Under the pieces are notes generated by a model. That model saw only the letters and a list, made by a program, of their open reading frames with translations. It ran no database searches and was not told the origin of the DNA. The position numbers were made by a program, and so were the translations under genes. From Erythrobacteraceae bacterium CFH 75059 (GTDB lineage: Bacteria; Pseudomonadota; Alphaproteobacteria; Sphingomonadales; Sphingomonadaceae): 64,000 bases of DNA. Shown piece by piece: positions 39,699 to 48,414 of the stretch (the first letter of the stretch is position 1; the number at the start of each line of letters is the position of its first letter). Where the stretch lies: contig SJSR01000002.1 of the NCBI GenBank assembly GCA_004331795.1, positions 771,676 to 835,675 of the forward strand. The letters run 5' to 3'.

Positions 39699-40334
39699 AT
39701 GGCATTCCGTTATCTAGCGCCCTTTGGCACCGGCTCCTCGCGCGGCCTCACTGGGTCCGGCGGCGGCTCCATCTTCGACCTGCACCGGCAGATGAACCAG
39801 CTGTTCGACAACCTTCTCGACGGCGGGCAGAGCGGCGGCGCATCCGCCATGGCCCAGCCGCTGATGGACGTGCACCAGGAGAACGGCCGGGTGGAGATCA
39901 CCGCCGAGCTGCCCGGCGTGAAGGAAGAGGACATCGACATCCATGTCGAGGACGGCGTCCTGATCCTCACCGGCGAAAAGAAGGCGCAGCGCGAAAACAG
40001 CGAGACCGGCTATCGCGAGCGGTCCTACGGCCGGTTCGAGCGGCGGATCACGCTGCCCAACACCATCGACGAAGACAAGATCGAAGCCGACTTCGAGCAC
40101 GGCGTGCTGACCATCACCCTGCCGCTGGCCGAGCGTCAGACCGGGCGCAAGATCAAGCTGGGCAGCAGCCGACAGCAGTCCGGGAAGGATGGCGGCAGCA
40201 TCGCCGGCTCCGCCGGATCGGATGCGGAGAACGCCCTGATCGACCAGGATTCGTCTCGCGTGGGCGGTCCGGGCGGCGAGGGTGGCGAGCATCACACGCC
40301 CGGCATGGAGCAGGCCGGCGAGTCGCGCGGCTGA
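39699..40334 (+). CDS. Small heat-shock protein, Hsp20/alpha-crystallin family
   Basis: 211 aa from ATG 39699, with GGGAG upstream. An N-terminal Gly/Ser-rich arm with an amphipathic DLHRQMNQLFDNLL segment, then the alpha-crystallin domain (about residues 50-150: PLMDVHQENGRVEITAELPGVKEEDIDI, VEDGVLILTGEKK, RERSYGRFERRITLP, ADFEHGVLTITLPL). Chaperone that holds unfolded proteins. The C-terminal tail of ~55 residues (Gly/Ser/Asp/Glu/His-rich) is far longer than the usual ~10-15; most bacterial members are 140-165 aa. Transcribed alone between two terminators. Confidence 0.93.
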   Translation: MAFRYLAPFGTGSSRGLTGSGGGSIFDLHRQMNQLFDNLLDGGQSGGASAMAQPLMDVHQENGRVEITAELPGVKEEDIDIHVEDGVLILTGEKKAQRENSETGYRERSYGRFERRITLPNTIDEDKIEADFEHGVLTITLPLAERQTGRKIKLGSSRQQSGKDGGSIAGSAGSDAENALIDQDSSRVGGPGGEGGEHHTPGMEQAGESRG

Positions 40335-40355
40335 GCCGGCCTAGCGGCCCTGATC

Positions 40356-40384
40356 GCGGGAGAGCGGTAGCGCCGCTCTCCCGC
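40356..40384 (+). terminator. Terminator after hsp20
   Basis: A perfect 12-bp GC-rich stem (40356-40367 with 40373-40384) with a 5-nt loop, 21 nt past the hsp20 stop and before the next gene. No long T-run, but the stem is very stable. Confidence 0.72.
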
Positions 40385-40404
40385 CCTTGCGGGATCCTCG
40401 CGCG

Positions 40405-41076
40405 ATGCAGGCAGTTCCTCCCAACTCCCATACGCCCGCCAGCGCGGCGCACATCCCGCGTGCCGCCAGCGGCGCGCCCCTGATGCCGCTTCCCGACGAT
40501 CTTCCGGCCCGCAACTGGGGCTGGTTCGTGCTGCGCGGCGTGCTGATGCTGCTCGTCGGCGTGCTCGCCGTGCTGTTCCCCGGCCCGGCCCTGTTCGCCT
40601 TTGCCGTGATGTTCGCGGCCTTCAGCTTCATGGACGGGGTCTTCACCCTCCTCAGCGGCATCCGCCGGGCCCGCGCGGACCAGCCGCGCTGGTGGCCGCT
40701 GGCCCTTTCGGGCGTGCTGGGGATCCTCATCGGCGTCGCCTTTCTCCTGTTCCCGCTGCTCGGGACGGTGGCCTATGCGCTGATGTTCCTTGCCATGGTG
40801 ATCGGATGGGCGGCCGTGCAGGGTGTCCTGCAGATCGCCGGCGCCTGGCGCCTGCGCCGCTGCATCGACAACGAGTGGCTGCTGATCGCCGCCGGCGCGC
40901 TGCAGGTCGGCCTTGCCGGCGTGCTGACGTGGCTGCTGTGGAGCAATCCGGCCGCGACCCTGCTGTCGGTGGCGTGGGTGATCGGCTTCTGGGCGATTGT
41001 CAGCGGCGTGCTGATGCTGCTGCTCGGCGTCCGCCTGCGCCGCCATCTTGCGGCCGGACAGCACCCCGTGGGCTGA
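40405..41076 (+). CDS. HdeD/DUF308 family membrane protein
   Basis: 223 aa from ATG 40405. Six hydrophobic segments are visible (WFVLRGVLMLLVGVLAVL, PALFAFAVMFAAFSFMDGVF, LALSGVLGILIGVAFLL, TVAYALMFLAMVIGWAAVQG, WLLIAAGALQVGLAGVLTWLL, and TLLSVAWVIGFWAIVSGVLMLLLG). Three internal repeats of two helices are typical of HdeD. In E. coli HdeD supports acid resistance; the family role elsewhere is not known. No Shine-Dalgarno is clear; a TTG at 40387 could add six residues. Separated from hsp20 by a terminator. Confidence 0.85.
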   Translation: MQAVPPNSHTPASAAHIPRAASGAPLMPLPDDLPARNWGWFVLRGVLMLLVGVLAVLFPGPALFAFAVMFAAFSFMDGVFTLLSGIRRARADQPRWWPLALSGVLGILIGVAFLLFPLLGTVAYALMFLAMVIGWAAVQGVLQIAGAWRLRRCIDNEWLLIAAGALQVGLAGVLTWLLWSNPAATLLSVAWVIGFWAIVSGVLMLLLGVRLRRHLAAGQHPVG

Positions 41077-41104
41077 GGCGCCCTCGCCCGGCACAAATGC
41101 CAGC

Positions 41105-41133
41105 TTGCATTCACACCGCGTTTGTCATCTAGG
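41105..41133 (+). promoter_or_regulatory. Candidate promoter of the M3 peptidase gene
   Basis: TTGCAT (41105-41110), 17-nt spacer, TCTAGG (41128-41133), 59 nt before the ATG at 41192. Confidence 0.35.
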
Positions 41134-41191
41134 CGTCACACAGTGTTCGCCGCCTGCGGGGCGTGTCGCCCCCCGTGTCATCGGAGACCCC

Positions 41192-43444
41192 ATGCCCCTC
41201 ACCCGCCTTCTGCTTTCGCGCACCTCGGCTCTGGCCTTTGCCGGACTGACCCTGACCGGATGCACCACCATGACCGACACCACCGCCACCGCCACCGCCA
41301 TCGCCCGGCCCGCCGACCCTTCCGCGGCCGCCGCCGCGGACACCCGTCCGGCCGAGGAGGTGGTCGGCGCCACCGGCTACTTCGCCCGGCCCAGCACCCT
41401 GCCCATGCGCGCGCCCGACTTCCGTCAGATCCGCGACGAGGAGTTCCTCCCCGCGTTCGACACGGCCATGCGCGCCCACAATGTCGAGATTGCCCGCATC
41501 CGCGACAATCCGGCCGCGCCGACCTTCGACAACACCATCGTCGCGCTGGAGACCAGCGGGCAGATGCTGAACCGCGTCGCCGCCGTGTTCTTCGCCCTGA
41601 CCGGCGCCCACACCAACGACACGCTGGACGCGGTGAACACCGAGATCGGCCCGCGGCTCGCCGCCCACAGCGACGCGATTCAGCTCGATCCCAAGCTGTT
41701 CGCGCGGGTGAAGGCGGTCTATGACAATCGTGCCGCGCTGAACCTCGACCGCGAAAGCCTGCGTCTGCTCGAGCGCACCTACGAGAACATGGTCCAGGCC
41801 GGGGCGCAGCTGACCGACGCCCAGAAGGAGCAGGTGCGCGCCATCAACGCCGAGCTGTCGACGCTGACCACCGACTTCTCGCAGCGCGTGCGCGCGGCCA
41901 CGGTGGAGCGGGCCGTGGTGGTGGAGGATCGGGCGCAGCTTGCCGGTCTCACCGAGGCGGAGATCGCCGCCGCGGCGACGGCGGCGCAGGAGCGCGGTCT
42001 TGCAGGCCGCTATGTGCTCGCGCTGCAGAACACGACGCAGCAGCCCATCCTGCCCAATCTGGAGAACCGCGCCCTGCGCGAACGCGTCCACCGGGCGAGC
42101 GTCAACCGCGCCGATCAGGGCGGGCCGAACGACACCCGCGCGCTGATTGCCCGCATCGCGCAGCTCCGGGCACAGAAGGCGGCGCTGTTCGGCGAGCGCG
42201 ACTGGGCCAGCTACGTCATGTTCGACCGCATGGTGCGCGAGCCGCAGGCGGCGCTGGCGTTCATGAACCAGATGGTGCCCGCAATCGCCGCGACCCAGCG
42301 GCGCGAGGCCGGCGTGCTCAACGAGAAGATCCGCCAGACCGGCGGCAACTTCACGGTGCAGCCGTGGGACTGGTACCGCTATGCCGAGATGGTCCGGCGC
42401 GAGCGGTACAGCATCGACGACAACGCCGTGCGCCCCTATTTCGAGATCAACTCGGTGCTGGAGAACGGCGTCTTTCACGCCGCCAACCAGATGTTCGGGC
42501 TGACCTTCGCCAAGCGCACGGACCTGCCCGTCTATCATCCGGACGTGTCGACCTACACGGTCTTCGACCAGGACGGCAGCGAGCTGGGCATCTTCTACTT
42601 CGACCCGTATCAGCGTCCCTCGAAGCGCGGCGGGGCGTGGATGAGCAACTTTGTCGACCAGAGCCATCTGCTCGGCACGAAACCGGTCATCTACAACGTC
42701 CTCAACATCCCCAAGGCGCCCGAGGGAGAGCCGCAGCTCGTCTCGTTCGACAACGTCGTGACCATGTTCCACGAGTTCGGCCACGCGCTCCACGGCTTCT
42801 TCGCCGATCAGCGCTACGCCAGCATCTCGGGCACGGCGACGGCGCGCGACTTCGTGGAATACCCCAGCCAGCTGTTCGAGATGCCGGCGACCGACCCGGC
42901 CATCCTCGCCAACTACGCCCGCCACTACCAGACCGGCCAGCCGATCCCGGCCGATCTCATCCGGCGGATCGAGGAAGCCGGCCGCTTCAACCAGGGCTAC
43001 GACTTCGGCGAAGTGGTGGCCGCGGCGCTGCTCGACATGCGCTGGCACGCGCTGTCGCCGGAGCAGGCGGCGGCGATCACCACGCCCGAGCAGGTCGACG
43101 CTTTCGAGCGGCAGGCGCTGGCCGAGCTGGGGCTGGAGACGGAGCTGGTGCCGCCGCGCTACCGGTCCAACTACTTCAACCACATCTTCTCCAGCCCGGA
43201 AGGCTACAGCGCCGGCTACTACTCCTACCTCTGGACGCAGATGCTCGACCACGACAGCCGCGAGTGGCTGCGGCAGAACGGCGGGCTGACGCGGGCCAAC
43301 GGACAGCGGTGGCGCGACACCGTGCTGAGCCGCGGCGGCACGATGGACTACCTCGAGATGTACCGGAACTTCACCGGCCGCGAGCCGAACGTGCGGCCGT
43401 TGCTGGAAGCGCGCGGGCTGACCGGAGAGCAGGCTCCCCGCTGA
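41192..43444 (+). CDS. M3-family zinc metallopeptidase (peptidyl-dipeptidase Dcp type), lipoprotein
   Basis: 750 aa from ATG 41192. Signal peptide with lipobox LTGC (Cys near residue 27), so it is an envelope-anchored lipoprotein. The thimet-oligopeptidase fold ends with the zinc site HEFGHALHGFFADQRYASISGTATARDFVEYPSQLFE (HExxH and the third Glu ligand). YYSYLW and YDFGEVVAA in the last quarter are typical of Dcp. Releases dipeptides from peptide C-termini. GGAG lies upstream of the start. Most cytoplasmic members lack a lipobox; the lipoprotein form is common in sphingomonads and Xanthomonas. Confidence 0.92.
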   Translation: MPLTRLLLSRTSALAFAGLTLTGCTTMTDTTATATAIARPADPSAAAAADTRPAEEVVGATGYFARPSTLPMRAPDFRQIRDEEFLPAFDTAMRAHNVEIARIRDNPAAPTFDNTIVALETSGQMLNRVAAVFFALTGAHTNDTLDAVNTEIGPRLAAHSDAIQLDPKLFARVKAVYDNRAALNLDRESLRLLERTYENMVQAGAQLTDAQKEQVRAINAELSTLTTDFSQRVRAATVERAVVVEDRAQLAGLTEAEIAAAATAAQERGLAGRYVLALQNTTQQPILPNLENRALRERVHRASVNRADQGGPNDTRALIARIAQLRAQKAALFGERDWASYVMFDRMVREPQAALAFMNQMVPAIAATQRREAGVLNEKIRQTGGNFTVQPWDWYRYAEMVRRERYSIDDNAVRPYFEINSVLENGVFHAANQMFGLTFAKRTDLPVYHPDVSTYTVFDQDGSELGIFYFDPYQRPSKRGGAWMSNFVDQSHLLGTKPVIYNVLNIPKAPEGEPQLVSFDNVVTMFHEFGHALHGFFADQRYASISGTATARDFVEYPSQLFEMPATDPAILANYARHYQTGQPIPADLIRRIEEAGRFNQGYDFGEVVAAALLDMRWHALSPEQAAAITTPEQVDAFERQALAELGLETELVPPRYRSNYFNHIFSSPEGYSAGYYSYLWTQMLDHDSREWLRQNGGLTRANGQRWRDTVLSRGGTMDYLEMYRNFTGREPNVRPLLEARGLTGEQAPR

Positions 43445-43447
43445 GCC

Positions 43448-43765
43448 TCAGCCGCCCCGCGCCGGGTGCACGGGGCGGAGCCGGCCTCGCCAGCGCAGCG
43501 AGGCCTGGTTGAGCGCGGCGAGATCGACCGAGCCGGCCACCGCCCCTTCGCCCAGCGCGACGGCCCGGGCGAGCAGCGCGTCGCTGGCATTGCGCCAGGC
43601 GGGCGGCGCCACCTGCTCGCGCCACGGCCCGCCTGCCGCATTGTCGAGCAGGATGCGCTGGAAACAATGGTCGAAGCGCACCGGCCAGCCGCGCCCGGCG
43701 GCGAGCGCGGGCATGACCGTGCGCGTCAATGCGAACCACCGCTGTTCAAGCGCGCTCCGGTCCAT
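43448..43765 (-). CDS. Small conserved-looking protein of unknown function at the end of the btu operon
   Basis: 105 aa from ATG 43765, 14 nt after the btuD stop. No signal peptide or membrane segment. Sequence features: LEQRWFALTRTVMPALAA, then WPVRFDHCFQRILLDNAAGGPWREQV, and LNQASLRWRG. One Cys and several His/Trp. The FDHCFQRILLDN motif looks conserved and I believe I have seen it in other alphaproteobacterial proteins, but I cannot name the family. As the last gene of a B12-riboswitch operon it may act in corrinoid handling (position only). Confidence 0.72.
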   Translation of the reverse strand: MDRSALEQRWFALTRTVMPALAAGRGWPVRFDHCFQRILLDNAAGGPWREQVAPPAWRNASDALLARAVALGEGAVAGSVDLAALNQASLRWRGRLRPVHPARGG

Positions 43766-43779
43766 GGCGGAAGAACCCG

Positions 43780-44508
43780 TCAGCGGCCCACCAGTGCCCG
43801 GTGCCCCGCCTCTCCGATCCACACCGCATCATGGTGCCACACGCGGGCGATGAGGCCCGGGCTGAGCACGGCCTCCGGCGTGCCGGACACGACCAGCCTT
43901 CCGCGGTCGAGCACGACCACCTCGTCGGCCTCGTTCATGGCCGCGGCCAGGTCGTGCAGCACCACGACCACCCCTGCCCCGCCTTCCGCGGCGGCGCGCA
44001 GGTGACGCATCAGGGCGGCGCGGTGCGCGAGGTCCAGCGCCGCGAGCGGCTCGTCCGCGAGGATCCAGCGCGGCTCGCCGGCAAGGACGCGGGCGAGCAG
44101 CACGCGCGCCCGCTCGCCCCCGGACAGGGTCAGCACGCGCCGCTCCGCCAGATGCGCCGCGTCCATGGCCGCAAGCGCCGCCGCGACCGGCGCGTCCGCC
44201 CGGTCGCCGTGCGGCATGCGGCCCAGTGCGACCACGCTGCGCACAGTGACGTCCCACGCGATCTCGGCGCCCTGCGGCAGATAGCCGACCGCCTGCGCCC
44301 GGCGGCGCGGATCGAGGGCGCAGAGCGGCTCGCCGTCCAGCAGGACCGTGCCCGCGGCAGGCGGCAGCAACCCGGCCAGAGCCTGCAGGAGGGTCGACTT
44401 GCCTGCCCCGTTCGGGCCGCAGATCGCCGTCACCCGCCCGCCGCGCAGCGGCAGCGTCACCCGCTCCAGCCGTCCGGGCACGCTCAGCTCGCGCGCCTCC
44501 AGCGTCAT
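43780..44508 (-). CDS. btuD: Cobalamin ABC transporter ATP-binding protein BtuD
   Basis: 242 aa from ATG 44508. Walker A GPNGAGKSTL, Q-loop in VGYLPQGAE, signature LSGGERARVLLARVL, Walker B ILADEPLAALD, H-loop VLHDLAAA. FecE/BtuD/HmuV subfamily of siderophore, heme and cobalamin importers; cobalamin is inferred from the riboswitch and btuB in the same operon. Overlaps btuC by 4 nt (ATGA), indicating coupled translation. Confidence 0.92.
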   Translation of the reverse strand: MTLEARELSVPGRLERVTLPLRGGRVTAICGPNGAGKSTLLQALAGLLPPAAGTVLLDGEPLCALDPRRRAQAVGYLPQGAEIAWDVTVRSVVALGRMPHGDRADAPVAAALAAMDAAHLAERRVLTLSGGERARVLLARVLAGEPRWILADEPLAALDLAHRAALMRHLRAAAEGGAGVVVVLHDLAAAMNEADEVVVLDRGRLVVSGTPEAVLSPGLIARVWHHDAVWIGEAGHRALVGR

Positions 44509-45467
44509 GCCCAGCCCCTCCGCAGCCGCAGCAGCAGCCACAGGAAGAAGGGCGCCCCGATGAAGCTGAGCACGATGCCGAGGCGCAGTTCCACCATCAG
44601 CGGCAGGATCCGCACCGCCGTGTCGGCGATCAGCACCAGCAGCCCGCCGGCAAGGGCGGCGGGCAGCAGCAGCGCCGAGGGGCGCCGGTCGGTCAGCGGG
44701 CGGACGAGATGGGGGACGATGAGGCCGACGAAGCCGATGATCCCGGCCACCGCCACGCCCGCCCCGACGGTCAGCCCGACACCCGCGACCAGCAGCCACA
44801 GCAGCCGGCCCGGCACGACGCCGAGCGACCGGGCGACGGCCTCGCCCAGCGTCAGCGCGTCGAGCGCGCGGGCGGTGAGCAGCAGCAGCGCACACCCCGA
44901 CAGGATCAGCGGGGCGGCGATGGCCACCTCGCGCCAGCTCCGGTCGGTGAGCGCGCCGTTCAGCCACATCACGATCTCGCTCAGCACGAAGGCGTTGGGA
45001 GCAAGGCTGATGACGAGTGCGGTCAGCGCGCCGGCGAGGCTGGAGATCATCAGCCCGGCCAGGGTGAAGAGCGCGATGCCGCGCCCCAGCCCCGGCGGGG
45101 TGCGGCCGGCGACGAGCGCCAGCAGCGCCATCGCCGCCGCCGCCCCGGCGAGCGCGGCGGGCGGCACCGCCCACCACGGCGCCCCGGCCAGCAGCGCCGT
45201 CACCGCCCCGAGCGCCGCACCCGGAGCGATGCCGAACAGCCCCGGATCGGCGAGCGGGTTGCGCAGGTAGCCCTGCATCGCCGCGCCTGCCATGCCCAGC
45301 CCGGCGCCCACGAAAACCGCCAGCACCGCCCGCGGCAGCCGCAGTTCGGTGAGGATGAGCAGCTCCGTCGCGGACACGGGCGCACTCAGTCCGCCGCGCC
45401 CGGCGAGCAGCGACAGCGGCAGGGCGATCGCGAGCGCGGCCGCGAACACCGCCGCCGCGCGGGTCAT
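44505..45467 (-). CDS. btuC: Cobalamin ABC transporter permease BtuC
   Basis: 320 aa from ATG 45467. FecCD/BtuC-family permease with 9-10 transmembrane helices. Signatures: LRLPRAVLAVFVGAGLGMAGAAMQGYLRNPLADPGLFGIAPGAALGA, LAGLMISSLAGALTAL, WLNGALTDRSWREVA, and VAGIIGFVGLIVPHLVR (coupling helix). Overlaps btuF and btuD at ATGA junctions. Transports corrinoid from the periplasmic binding protein across the inner membrane, powered by BtuD. Confidence 0.93.
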   Translation of the reverse strand: MTRAAAVFAAALAIALPLSLLAGRGGLSAPVSATELLILTELRLPRAVLAVFVGAGLGMAGAAMQGYLRNPLADPGLFGIAPGAALGAVTALLAGAPWWAVPPAALAGAAAAMALLALVAGRTPPGLGRGIALFTLAGLMISSLAGALTALVISLAPNAFVLSEIVMWLNGALTDRSWREVAIAAPLILSGCALLLLTARALDALTLGEAVARSLGVVPGRLLWLLVAGVGLTVGAGVAVAGIIGFVGLIVPHLVRPLTDRRPSALLLPAALAGGLLVLIADTAVRILPLMVELRLGIVLSFIGAPFFLWLLLRLRRGWA

Positions 45468-46327
45468 TGCCGCGCCCCGGGCAGACGGCGCCGCTCGGCA
45501 CCGAGGCGGGCCGCGGCGCGGATCACCGTCGGGCCGCCGCAATGAAGCAGCGCCGGATCGAACGCTGCGACGCGCATCCCGGGCACCCGCGCCAGCACCG
45601 GATGCCGCTGCCCCGCCTCGCGGCCGGCCACGAGCAGCAGCCGGGGCGGATCGCGCACCACCGCCTCGAGCGGCAGGGCCTCGCCCTGGCTGTAGCCGCG
45701 CGCCGCCGCGCCGTCGGCATGGCCGGTGCGCCGCAGCAGGTCGGCGATCAGCGTGCCGCGCCCCGGCACGATGCCGCCCGGCTGCCACAGCACGGTGTCG
45801 AGCGGCGGCGCTCCCGGTGGCGGCGCCGCAGCGGCCAGCGCCGCGTGCATCCGCGCCACCAGCCGCTCACCGGCAGGAACCTGACCGGCGAGCGCCGCGA
45901 TGCGCCGCACCTGCGCGATGTTCTCGTCGATGCTGCCGGCGATGCCGAAGGTCTCCACCCGGATGCCCAGCCGCCGCAGCGCGTCCACCGTGGCGGGATC
46001 GGTGTAGGTGCTGGCGAGGACGAGGCGCGGCCGCAGCGCCAGCACCTCCTCTGCCGACCCCGACACGAAGACATGGCGCCGCGCCGCGTCCGGGGCGAGC
46101 GAGCTTGTCGCCGGATCGGCGCTCCAGCGCGACAGCGCCCGCACCTGCGCCGGCGCCGCGACCTCCACCACGATCGCGTCGAGGCACGGATTGAGGCTGA
46201 CGATCGCGGGGGGCTGCGCCGTGCCGGAGGGCGGCACCTCAAGGGGCGGGGCACAGGCGGTCACCGCGCAGGCGGCGGCAAGAACCGGCCCCAGCAACGC
46301 CGCACCGGGGTGACGCCGCCCGCTCAC
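45464..46327 (-). CDS. btuF: Cobalamin ABC transporter substrate-binding protein BtuF
   Basis: 287 aa, starting with GTG at 46327 that overlaps the btuB stop (GTGA). Signal peptide with a lipobox-like VTAC, so probably lipid-anchored. TroA/BtuF fold: IVSLNPCLDAIVVEV, LRPRLVLASTYTD, LRRLGIRVETF, and the VIRAAARL C-terminal helix. It carries corrinoid to BtuC. The fold also fits iron-siderophore binders; the B12 assignment comes from the riboswitch. Confidence 0.9.
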   Translation of the reverse strand: MSGRRHPGAALLGPVLAAACAVTACAPPLEVPPSGTAQPPAIVSLNPCLDAIVVEVAAPAQVRALSRWSADPATSSLAPDAARRHVFVSGSAEEVLALRPRLVLASTYTDPATVDALRRLGIRVETFGIAGSIDENIAQVRRIAALAGQVPAGERLVARMHAALAAAAPPPGAPPLDTVLWQPGGIVPGRGTLIADLLRRTGHADGAAARGYSQGEALPLEAVVRDPPRLLLVAGREAGQRHPVLARVPGMRVAAFDPALLHCGGPTVIRAAARLGAERRRLPGARQ

Positions 46328-48309
46328 CGGCGCAGCCGCACTCCGGCGAACACGCCGCGCGGCGTGCCGTTGTAGCCCGCCACCGTGACATTGGCGGCAT
46401 CGAACAGGTTCTCCACCCGCCCGAACAGCTCCACCGTGCCGGTGAGCGGCAGGCTGGCGCGCAGGTCCACCAGCGCGTAGCCGTCGAGCCGGACCGCGTT
46501 GCGCGCATCGTCGAAGCTGTCCCCGACCAGCCGGACGTCTCCGCTAAAGGTAAGACCGCCGGGCGCCGTCCAGTCGGCAAAGGCCGTCAGCGCATGGCGG
46601 GGCTGGCGCGCGAGGCGCGGCGTCCTGTCCGGCGCCCCGTCCGGCCGCTCCACCGCATCGGTGAAGGCATAGACCGCGCCGAGAGAAAGCGCGGCTGCGG
46701 GGCGCGCCTGCAGCTGCAGCTCCACACCCTGCGCCCGGGTGCGGGCGGTGTTGCGGTAGCTGCCGAACGGACGGGTGGCGCACAGCGGCGGGTCGAAGCT
46801 CGTGCACGAGGCGAAGGTGATGAGATCGGCCGCGTCACGCCGCCACACGCCGGCGGAGGCGAAGAACGGGCCGTCCGCGCGGCCATGTTCCAGCGCGAGG
46901 TCGTAGCTGGTCGAACGCTCGGGCAGGAGAGCCGGGTTGCCGAAGGCGGAGAACAGCTGGAACAGCGTCGGCGCCTTGAACCCCTCGCCCGCGCTCGCCC
47001 GCACGCGCCAGTCCGGCGACAGGCGGTAGGCAACATCGCCGCCGAAGCTCCATGCCCGGCCGAAGCGGCGGTGGTCGTCCAGCCGCACCCCGGCGTGCGC
47101 CGCCAGCGCCCCCAGCACCCAGCCCGCCTGCACATAGGCGCCGGTGATGGCCGTGCGCGCGCCGGCATCGAACTGCGTCCGGTAGCGCGACCACTCGCGC
47201 TCTGCGCCGAACGCCAGTCCCAGCCCGCCGATGAGCCGATACTCGCCGCGCAGCAGCAGGCGGTCGCTCTCGCCGGTGCTGGCGAACAGCGTCGCGGAAT
47301 CCGCCTGCCCGGCGCGGTTGACGCGGCCGGTGTGGGCGGCGGCGTAGCTCACCTGCACGGTGAGGTCGGTGCCGTAATGGCTTGCCCCGATCGTGCCCGA
47401 GCGCTGAGTCGTCCGCTGAACCTCGTCCGTGTCGGCAAGGGTGAAGGCGGGTGCGGGGAAGCCGTCGATGCCGAGCCGCCCGCGGGCGAGCCGCCCCTGG
47501 GCAAACAGCTCCAGCGTGGGCGACAGCTCGAGGGTCGCGGTGCCGGCCACGGCGCGCTGGGAGAAGCCGTCCGGCTCCGTCCCCGCAGCCGCGGCGGAGA
47601 AGCCGTCGCTTCGCGCCCAGGATCCCGCCACGCCCGCCGACAGGGACCCGGTCTGAAGGCCCGCGCGCGCCTGCACCAGCGCAGTGTCGCGGCTGCCGTA
47701 CTCGGCGCTCGCGGACAGGCCGGGGCCGGTGCGGGTGGTAATCTCCATTACCCCGGCCATGGCGCTCGAACCCCAGATGACGCTGTTGGCGCCCCGCAGC
47801 AGCTCGATCCGGCCGATCGTTCCGGGAACAAGGGTGCCGAAGTCGAATCCGCCCGCCGGCGCCGCCACGTCGCGCACCGGCACGCCGTCGACGAGCACCA
47901 GCAGCTGATCGCCCGGCGCGCCGCGCACGCTGAGACTGGTGAAGGCGCCGACCGGGCCGCTGCGGCTGGCGGTGACGGCCGGAACGCGGCGCAGCACGCG
48001 CACGATGTCCGCGCCCTGAACCGCGTCGATCTCGTCCCGCTCCAGCACGGTCACGGCCTGTCCGCTCGAGGCGAGGGTCGAGGGCAGACCCCGCGCGGTG
48101 ACGGTGATGACCGGACTTTCAGCGGCCTGTCGGGACGCCGGGAAGGACGCCGGCGGCGCGGGTGGCGGCGTCTCGGCCGCCGCGTCCTGGCGGCGCAGCA
48201 GCTCCTCTAGGGCGGCATCGCCCGCGTCGGACTGCTGCGCGAGGGCGGCGCCCGGCGCGAGCACCAGCGGGAGGGCGAAAAGCGGGAATCTGGACACAGG
48301 CTTCTCCAT
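46324..48309 (-). CDS. btuB: TonB-dependent vitamin B12 receptor BtuB
   Basis: 661 aa from ATG 48309 (a GTG lies one codon earlier; no Shine-Dalgarno is seen). Signal peptide ending ALAQ, plug domain with a TonB-box-like ESPVITVTA, VLERDEIDAVQGADIVRVLRRVPAV, SLSVRGAPGDQLLVLVDGVPV and IELLRGANSVIWGSSAMAGVMEI. A 22-strand barrel follows to a C-terminal RR rather than the usual aromatic residue. Imports corrinoids across the outer membrane with TonB energy. The cobalamin riboswitch upstream supports the B12 assignment. First gene of the btuBFCD operon. Confidence 0.92.
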   Translation of the reverse strand: MEKPVSRFPLFALPLVLAPGAALAQQSDAGDAALEELLRRQDAAAETPPPAPPASFPASRQAAESPVITVTARGLPSTLASSGQAVTVLERDEIDAVQGADIVRVLRRVPAVTASRSGPVGAFTSLSVRGAPGDQLLVLVDGVPVRDVAAPAGGFDFGTLVPGTIGRIELLRGANSVIWGSSAMAGVMEITTRTGPGLSASAEYGSRDTALVQARAGLQTGSLSAGVAGSWARSDGFSAAAAGTEPDGFSQRAVAGTATLELSPTLELFAQGRLARGRLGIDGFPAPAFTLADTDEVQRTTQRSGTIGASHYGTDLTVQVSYAAAHTGRVNRAGQADSATLFASTGESDRLLLRGEYRLIGGLGLAFGAEREWSRYRTQFDAGARTAITGAYVQAGWVLGALAAHAGVRLDDHRRFGRAWSFGGDVAYRLSPDWRVRASAGEGFKAPTLFQLFSAFGNPALLPERSTSYDLALEHGRADGPFFASAGVWRRDAADLITFASCTSFDPPLCATRPFGSYRNTARTRAQGVELQLQARPAAALSLGAVYAFTDAVERPDGAPDRTPRLARQPRHALTAFADWTAPGGLTFSGDVRLVGDSFDDARNAVRLDGYALVDLRASLPLTGTVELFGRVENLFDAANVTVAGYNGTPRGVFAGVRLRR

Positions 48310-48344
48310 CACGAACGAATGCGCCGCTCATGACGGTGAGCCTG

Positions 48345-48412
48345 CCGCGGCCGAACACGACCGGACACGCTTCAGACCCGTTTGCCCCGGTACACCCCGC
48401 CCGCGGCCGAAC
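48345..48412 (-). repeat. 12-bp direct repeat in the btuB leader
   Basis: The same 12-mer (ccgcggccgaac on the plus strand) lies at 48345-48356 and 48401-48412, between the B12 box and the btuB start. It contains the self-complementary CCGCGG, so the two copies could pair and act as part of the riboswitch expression platform (inference). Confidence 0.55.
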
Positions 48413-48414
48413 AG

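Noticed and set aside
41129-43252. A 707-codon open frame antisense to the M3 peptidase
   Set aside because: The sense frame has a lipobox and HEFGH zinc site; the antisense frame is compositional.
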